Positions 58,172 through 64,000 of a stretch of 64,000 bases of DNA are shown in pieces (position 1 is the first letter of the stretch; each line of letters starts with the position of its first letter). The translations under genes were made by a program, and so were the position numbers. This DNA is from Anthostomella pinea (taxonomy: Eukaryota; Ascomycota; Sordariomycetes; Xylariales; Xylariaceae), in assembly GCA_963556695.1 (NCBI GenBank), contig CAUWAG010000010.1:5084001-5148000 (forward strand), given 5' to 3'. The notes below the pieces were generated by a model. The model had not been told where the DNA came from, did no database searches, and saw only the letters and a list, made by a program, of their open reading frames with translations.

Positions 58172-59887
58172 TCACGTGCATTGGAGGCACCTCTTCCGCC
58201 TCCGTCTGCGTAGTTCCGGAACACCTTCTTCGTCATCAAATGTCATCTGTTCCTGGTCTGCCTGGTCTTGCGGAGGTACGTTCAAGGACGATTCATGGCC
58301 ATTATTGCCCAGCAAGTAGTCCCCAAAGTACTTCATAGCTTGAAAGACCTCCTCGCCAGTCGGGATGATCTCATCGCTCGGAAGCAAGAAACCGTAACTT
58401 CCGGTATCTCTCAGCTTGATCTGGTAGCTGTGCCGTGCGTGAAAATCATGGTACATGTAGTCGATGGCCGAGCCTCCACCAGCCTCGGTCCGCGTCTTGC
58501 GTACGTCTGGTGCCTGCGTGACGGCCCCCTCACAAGCAGATGCCACGGTATAGACCTCTCCATTCGATAGCCTCATGTGCTTCGCCAAGTTCATAGCGAC
58601 CTCCTGCAGGTTCTCCAGGTTTGGAGGCTGGACACCACACGAGTAGGCGTAAGGGAACAGGACCTGCTGAGAATACGAGTGCAGATCCAGATAACCGACG
58701 AAATTGACACCATGGTCCGTCTCGTTCTTGGCCCACTCGGCCAGCCGAGCAGCCTCGACAGCTTGAAACGGCTTGTCCCCGCTGTAACTCTCGGAACAAG
58801 GTTCGTCCTGATGTTCGACCGAGTCCCAGCGGTACCCAAAAGCATGATCAAGGTCAAAACCGGGGCAATATTGCATCTTGGTGCGTTGCCTCGACTTGCG
58901 CCACAGCCTATCGACATTCCAGGTATACTCATACCCGTCAGGATTCAAGACAGGAATGAAGACGATGTCGAAATGCTCGAGGATCTTGTTGATCATGGGA
59001 TCCTGGTCAATGGATCTGATGAAGGACCATGCCACGTAGTTGACCGTGCTTGTGGATATCCACTCCCTCGCGTGCAAGCCGCCAGTCACGAGAATAGTAT
59101 CTCGACGACGGTAGGGCTGGTCAGCAGCGGCGGCATTGTTGGGCGGCATGCCAACCCTCAAGGCGAGTATATCGCGTCCTTCGTAGGATTTGCCAATGCT
59201 GAACATGCGGACGAGCCCCCGCCCCCGGAACATGGAGTCTAGCAGGCGCATCCACGTGGTGATGACGGAGAGCGGCTGATAGTCATGGAAGAAGACATCG
59301 TCGACACCCTGCCTCTTAGGCAGGGTAGTTCCGTGTGGCTGAGTGATAGCACGGCCGGGGAGAATGGCTTGTATGGCTAGGTCGGTGGGGACATTCGACG
59401 GGTATGTGGCGGCGGCGAGGCGAGAGAGATCGGGGATCAGGACAGAGTGATTATGCTGCAGGGTAGGCGGTAGAATGGCCATCAGCGGGCGGATGCGACG
59501 ACGGCCGAGGCGGATATCGGTGTAGTTGGCAGTAAAGTCCCACACATCGAGTAGCATCTGGTCAATGGCCTTCCTCAAGGCTGCTTCATGCTCAGTGGTG
59601 GAGACATTGAAGCGGATGACGACCTCGTCCTCGTATCTTCGCAGGTTCTCGAGAAGCGCGGGGTGGTCTTGTACCCAGCCATTCAGGTTCTTCTGGGACC
59701 TCCTGGTAGCCCAGGTCGAGGGGAGATGCAACAGGCGGCGCAGGAATGAGCTGCCACCATCTCGAGGAGGGGCGAGTCGGGGGAGGCTCGTAGCGGCGGC
59801 CAGGGAGAAGAGTGTGGTAAGAAATAGCAGGAAGAAGATGGCAATGCAAGACCGGGACTGGCGCAACAGGGAGATAGAAGCCATCAT
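58172..59887 (-). CDS. ECM14: ECM14, inactive M14 metallocarboxypeptidase homologue (secreted)
   Basis: A single exon of 571 residues. It belongs to the M14A carboxypeptidase fold but lacks catalytic residues; yeast Ecm14 is linked to cell-wall organisation. A signal peptide (SCIAIFFLLFLTTLFSLAAA) and a propeptide-like region precede the peptidase domain. The zinc ligands remain: His272 and Glu275 in GGLHAREW, and His403 in DLHSYSQ. The general-base glutamate, normally in F-E-L-R-D, is Lys491 (IKLRDTGSYGF). The substrate-binding Asn-Arg pair is replaced in CPGFDLDHAFGYRWD. An acidic-then-basic tail (FDDEEGVPELRRRRRKRCL) ends the chain. The start at 59887 is preferred over an in-frame Met farther upstream (60010), because the signal peptide begins there. 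Confidence 0.92.
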   Translation of the reverse strand: MMASISLLRQSRSCIAIFFLLFLTTLFSLAAATSLPRLAPPRDGGSSFLRRLLHLPSTWATRRSQKNLNGWVQDHPALLENLRRYEDEVVIRFNVSTTEHEAALRKAIDQMLLDVWDFTANYTDIRLGRRRIRPLMAILPPTLQHNHSVLIPDLSRLAAATYPSNVPTDLAIQAILPGRAITQPHGTTLPKRQGVDDVFFHDYQPLSVITTWMRLLDSMFRGRGLVRMFSIGKSYEGRDILALRVGMPPNNAAAADQPYRRRDTILVTGGLHAREWISTSTVNYVAWSFIRSIDQDPMINKILEHFDIVFIPVLNPDGYEYTWNVDRLWRKSRQRTKMQYCPGFDLDHAFGYRWDSVEHQDEPCSESYSGDKPFQAVEAARLAEWAKNETDHGVNFVGYLDLHSYSQQVLFPYAYSCGVQPPNLENLQEVAMNLAKHMRLSNGEVYTVASACEGAVTQAPDVRKTRTEAGGGSAIDYMYHDFHARHSYQIKLRDTGSYGFLLPSDEIIPTGEEVFQAMKYFGDYLLGNNGHESSLNVPPQDQADQEQMTFDDEEGVPELRRRRRKRCLQCT

Positions 59888-60432
59888 GAGCAGTCTACAG
59901 TGACCGGTGGCGGCTACCCCAGTGGAGAGCAGGTACCTCAATGGAGAGCAGGAGGCAGGTCGGTAGGGATGGAAGACTGCAAGTTGAGACTGAGGCCAGA
60001 CGAAGTACATCTCCAGCTTAGGTAATAAAGAGGCAGCCTGGCCCGTCTGCCCGTACTGCCGTACCGCAGCAGCGGGCTCCAGGCTGCGGCCCCAGCAGGG
60101 TTGTGACGGTGGGGTTCGGCTTCCCCACTCTAGGTACCTATTAATATGTAATTATCGATGTTTTAGGTAATATTGAATGCTGTCCTAGCCAGCCGTCCGC
60201 CACCTGTTCTCTGGTAGGGGCCAGCCGCCAGCACTCCAGCTGAGCCCGGTGGGACCCGGACGTGACACTGGGGTAGCTGGCACTGGCAGGCTGGATACAG
60301 TGCTGTGATCATAATGGCGACCGCCGTCACCGTCGCCGTCGCCCATCCACCGTCAGCCCAGTCCAATCCAGTCCAGTCCAGTCCCATCAACCTCGAACCT
60401 CCATCGTGTACCAATACCTGTTTGCGTTGCGT

Positions 60433-60489
60433 TGACTTTTGACGTCTGACTTTTGACGTCTGACTTTTGACGTCTGACTTCTGACTTCC
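60433..60489. repeat. 14-bp tandem array carrying TGACGTC sites
   Basis: Three exact copies of TGACTTTTGACGTC (60433-60474) plus a degenerate fourth. Each contains TGACGTC, seven of eight bases of the cAMP-response/ATF-CREB site. It lies about 270 bp upstream of the Arf-GEF start and 550 bp from ECM14. Confidence 0.85.
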
Positions 60490-60576
60490 AACTCGGCATC
60501 TCGTTTTTTGCTTTGTGATATATCCCGCCCACCACGATTCCGATTCCGATTGCCCCCTTTGCGATACCACGCCGCC

Positions 60577-60612
60577 ACATCACCGACATCACCGACATCA
60601 CCGACATCACCG
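60577..60612. repeat. 9-bp tandem repeat, four units
   Basis: Four exact copies of ACATCACCG in the predicted leader of the Arf-GEF gene, about 150 bp before its start codon. Confidence 0.85.
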
Positions 60613-60758
60613 ACCTCCTTCAATACTTGCCTCGCACCGGTCCTGCTGCCTGCCATACACCTAAGACCATGGATTGCCGCCGCTGTAAACATTGACGTGA
60701 TGCTCCGCTGCTCCCCGTGTCACTCCCAGATCGACACGCACCCCCGCCCGAGCACACC

Positions 60759-63700
60759 ATGCCGTTCCTACGCCGTCGCGGCGTCATGGCTAGTGAGAAC
60801 GACATGCGCCGCCACACTACCCTCATTGACCCCGAGTCTGTCAAGCAGCCTCTGCGGAAACCTCAAGCCGAAGCTTTCTTGAGCCCGGGTGCTCCTTCTG
60901 ACGCCGATCAGGGTGAAGCTGATGTTTTGTATCACGCCCCAGAGGGCAGCCAGTCGTCCACAAACACCATGGCCGCGCCGGCGACTCCGACGCCTGCCAG
61001 AGAAAGCGAAGATCCCTTCGATCGTCCCGAGTCACCGCCCATTCAGGAACAGACACCGAAACATCGCAGGTTCAGCATGTTGAGGTTTCGCAATGCCTCC
61101 GACTCGCAGCTGTCGACGAGATTAAAACAGCACCAGCAAGCCGAGAAGCCGCCGCCCATGCCCCAACGTACGTACATACCTTCTCCTATAACCGGTACTC
61201 CTGCGCCGCAGTACAGTACAGTACACGCCTGCTTGTGGCCCTCCAATTTGGTTGGATCAATTGTATGCTTCATGTACCTATTCTGGGACTCCTGTCCGCT
61301 GACATGGAATACTATCTAGCTCCTGCCATAATCACGACTGCACCTACTATGGATACCACCACTTCGTCCAAGAAGCAATCGAGACTAAAGATACCCTCGC
61401 GGATGCGTAGGTCGAGCGACCTCCCGCGGAGTGAACTAGAGCCAGCACCCAGGCTCAGGATCTCTTCCGGCGGCAAAAAGGAGAAGAGAAAAACCATGAT
61501 TCCGCGCACCTCGTCCTCAGCGAGCAAGCAGATCGTGACCTTCGAGGAGCCCGAACGACCGAGTACATCTGCCACAACGCCCACCATCACCGAAGATCAC
61601 GGCCCGACGCTGGCTCCACCTGTAAATCGCTTGTCCGAATCGTCCAGATCCGAGAGCAGCTCGGTTGAGCGCCCCGTTCCTACCCCTCCGCCTCCGGGCA
61701 GAACCTCGAGTAGCTTTTTTCGTATGCCTCGGCGCAAGCAGAAACAACCTGAGCCACTCTTCCCCATGGCACATCTTCCACAGAAGGCCAAGACGCCGGG
61801 CCTTAGCACCACCACTTCCAACACGTCTTCGCTTCCTCGCGACTCTACATCTACCGGACATGCGTGCGACCCCGAACGCCCGTCGACTGGACGTGACAGA
61901 GCGACGCCCTTGGCCTCCCCGACCCACGGCTTAGGCAGCCTGGGCAAGCTCTCGGGCTCTCCAGCGACTGCCCTGTTTAGACCCAGCTCTCGGCACTCTG
62001 GTCAATCATCTCCCACTCGCGCCCACCTAAGCCTGAGGGGCAGGTCTTCCACCATGAGCTCACTTGGAGAGGGCGCCGTCGACTACCAACAATCAGGGAC
62101 AGCTCGCACCTCATCCTCCACGGGCCGCAAAAGCTTCGGCGATCTCCTTGGTCTGAGTCGCATGCGCCAAAATCCCGACCCCAACCGGCAGGGTAGCCTG
62201 ACACCGGCCACACCCGGTTCCAACACTTCCAAGAACAACTCGTTACAACTGACCAGAGAGCCTGTCCCGGTAGTGCTACCTGGGCGGAGGGAGGATGATA
62301 CTCCTGCCAAGTATCTAATACGCGTCGACAATGCGCTCAGCCGTAGCGTGATCGCGAGTGCCTTGTCCAAGGGAAGCGACTCGTTTATGGCTGCAGTTCT
62401 GCGGAGCCATATGCGATCTCTGAGTTTCTTTGAAGAGCCTATGGACATGTCCATACGGAGGCTCCTCATGGTAGCCCAACTTCCCAAGGAAACACAGCAG
62501 ATTGATAGGTGCCTCCAAGCGTTCGCAAACCGCTATCATGAATGCAATCCGGGCATTTACGCATCGTCAGATCAAGCTTATTTCATAGCTTTCTCGTTGC
62601 TCATTCTGCATACCGACGTGTTCAACAAGAACAACAAGTACAAGATGCAGAAGCCAGATTACCTGAAGAACACCCGTGGCGAGGGCATCTGTGACGACAT
62701 ACTCGAGTGTTTTTACGACAACATCAGCTATACACCTTTCATTCATGTCGAGGACGACGTTCAAGTCAAAGGCGAGCCTACCGGTAGTCTGAAGTCCAAG
62801 AAAAAACCTGTGTTCCCGAATGGGACCCCAGAGCCGCTTCGAAGGTCCAAGGACCCCATTGATCCCTATACCCTACTCATAGACGGCAGACTTGACACGC
62901 TGCGACCTCCGCTCAGGGACCAGATACAATTGGAGGAACACTACAACTACCTAGGTACGGCTAACAGGTTCAATCTGAAAGAACTGCAAAAGACATTCTT
63001 CAAGACGGGAGTTCTCCAGATCGTTTCCGCGCGATCACGCCCAGACGCCTTCATGACGGAAAAGACACAGAACAATCCCCAAGAAGCGCACCCTGGCATC
63101 GTAGATATCAAGGTCACCAAGGTAGGGACACTGTGGCGGAAGGATACTAAGCGGAAGAAAACCCGGTCACCCTGGCAAGAATGGGGCGCCATCCTGACCG
63201 GCGCCCAGTTATACTTCTTCCGTAACACGGCGTGGATCAAGAACCTGATGCAACAGTACGAGGCACACATCAAGACTGGCCACGACGATGTCCCGCTTAT
63301 CTTCAATCCACCGCTCGAGAACTTCAAGCCGGATGCGTTGATGTCGACCGATGGTGCCGTGGCCCTCTATGACACAACCTACAAGAAACACAAGAACGCG
63401 TTCGTCTACGTCAGGCATGGCGGACTCGAAGAAGTGTTACTGGCGCAGAACGAGGAGGATAGGAATGACTGGCTGGCCAAGCTCAATTACGCGGCCGCGT
63501 TCCGGACGTCTGGCGTGCGGATGCGTGGTGTTATCGGCGGAAATCACGAAGGTCAGAGTCGGCGCGCCATCCGACGGCTAGACAGCACCGACGCGACGCA
63601 GCTTATCCAGACGCCGACAGGGGAAGTGACGGTCAACAGGAGCCAAATCGACCATCAGATGGCCCGAGACATTCTTGTGGCGCGGCGGGAATTCATGCAG

Positions 63701-64000
63701 CAGAAAATCGAAGAGGCGGAAGAGAAACTGCAAGCCGCGCAGAAGCATCTCGACCATCAGCTTAGGAATGCCCGTCACTTGCTAGTACTGGCACCAATTC
63801 AGGACAAGACTCGAGAGCAGGTCCGTAGCGGTGCTGCCAAGATCATAGCCCAGCTGAAATGGTCTCGCATAGAGCTGGGGAGGCTGAAATGTCATCGGGA
63901 CGTTCTTGCGTTGGATCTGGCCGAGGAGAAAGAAGTCAACGGAGACCTGAGTGAGGGTCCTGCCACACCTAGCACAGTGGCCGGAAAGTCACTCCTGCAC
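60759..64000 (+). CDS. SYT1: Sec7/PH-domain Arf guanine-nucleotide exchange factor (Syt1-like), partial at right edge
   Basis: Exon 1 is 60759..61167, then a 152-bp intron, then 61320 to the window end with no stop: 1030 residues are visible and the C-terminus is missing. Sec7 proteins exchange GDP for GTP on Arf GTPases at Golgi and endosomes. A long Ser/Pro-rich disordered N-terminus precedes the Sec7 domain (about 464-616), with the catalytic glutamate at 527 in AQLPKETQQIDR and YFIAFSLLILHTDVFNKNNK, diagnostic of the family. A PH domain follows (about 733-856: VGTLWRKD, WGAILTGAQLYFF, WLAKLNYAAAF), then a coiled coil (ILVARREFMQQKIEEAEEKL). This order matches the Syt1/Yel1-type fungal Arf-GEFs. 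The start Met (MPFLRRRG) is the first ATG in frame after the leader repeats. Confidence 0.88.

Larger units (their letters stand above)
59888..60758. other. Divergent promoter region, ECM14 / Arf-GEF
   Basis: About 870 bp that hold the promoters of two divergent genes. Notable contents are a TAGGTACCTA palindrome (60131-60140), a 14-bp array of TGACGTC sites and a 9-bp repeat. No gene is supported. Confidence 0.55.

Noticed and set aside
59888..60010. Upstream in-frame extension of ECM14 from 60010
   Set aside because: It would put 41 residues ahead of a strong signal peptide.
1..64000. CRISPR arrays, prophage or bacterial operons
   Set aside because: Introns in most genes and eukaryotic gene content rule out a prokaryotic origin. 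No spaced direct repeats of CRISPR type are seen.

Overview
This window is genomic DNA of a filamentous ascomycete (Pezizomycotina, most likely Sordariomycetes). The evidence is the gene content (a fungal RGS-LOV photoreceptor, a GPC1-type acyltransferase, a GtaA-type glutaminase, ECM14), short introns of about 50-160 bp with GTAAGT-like donors and CTAAC-like branch points, dense genes on both strands, and a point-mutated DNA transposon relic of the kind left by repeat-induced mutation. I found no rRNA, tRNA, CRISPR or bacterial-type operon. Gene models below were spliced by hand: reading frame was carried across each intron and checked against family motifs.

Layout. 0.35-17.5 kb is housekeeping: monoacylglycerol lipase (+), X-family DNA polymerase (-), TFIIE alpha (+), cohesin SMC1 (-), glycerophosphocholine acyltransferase GPC1 (+), APC/C activator CDH1 (-). 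17.5-23.7 kb is a gene-poor island with a 12-bp minisatellite, a decayed Tc1/mariner element of about 1.25 kb and simple repeats. 23.7-30.7 kb holds the RGS-LOV photoreceptor (+), a conserved protein of unknown function (-), the NatB catalytic subunit (+) and a short-chain dehydrogenase (-). 32.3-38.2 kb holds a secreted glutaminase (+) and a Tra2-like SR/RRM protein (+). 39.9-43.8 kb is a 1292-residue low-complexity protein with no recognised family (+). 44.8-49.5 kb, all on the minus strand, holds an OXNAD1-like oxidoreductase, an unknown conserved protein and the complex I subunit NDUFS5. 50.0-64.0 kb holds Sec39 (+), AP-1 gamma-adaptin (-), a microsomal GST (+), the pseudo-carboxypeptidase ECM14 (-) and a Sec7/PH Arf-GEF running off the right edge (+).

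Functional links. Genes mostly alternate in divergent and convergent pairs, so nothing here looks like a biosynthetic cluster. Three membrane-traffic genes (Sec39 tether, AP-1 gamma, Arf-GEF) lie within 14 kb, and three cell-cycle or chromosome genes (Pol X, SMC1, CDH1) within 15 kb; I treat both as neighbourhood coincidences unless synteny says otherwise. The most interesting items are the RGS-LOV protein with an additional C-terminal PAS-like region, the 1292-residue orphan with an internal 45-residue duplication, the Tc1/mariner relic with candidate inverted termini, an over-represented 10-bp palindrome (TACCTAGGTA), and a tandem array of TGACGTC sites between ECM14 and the Arf-GEF.
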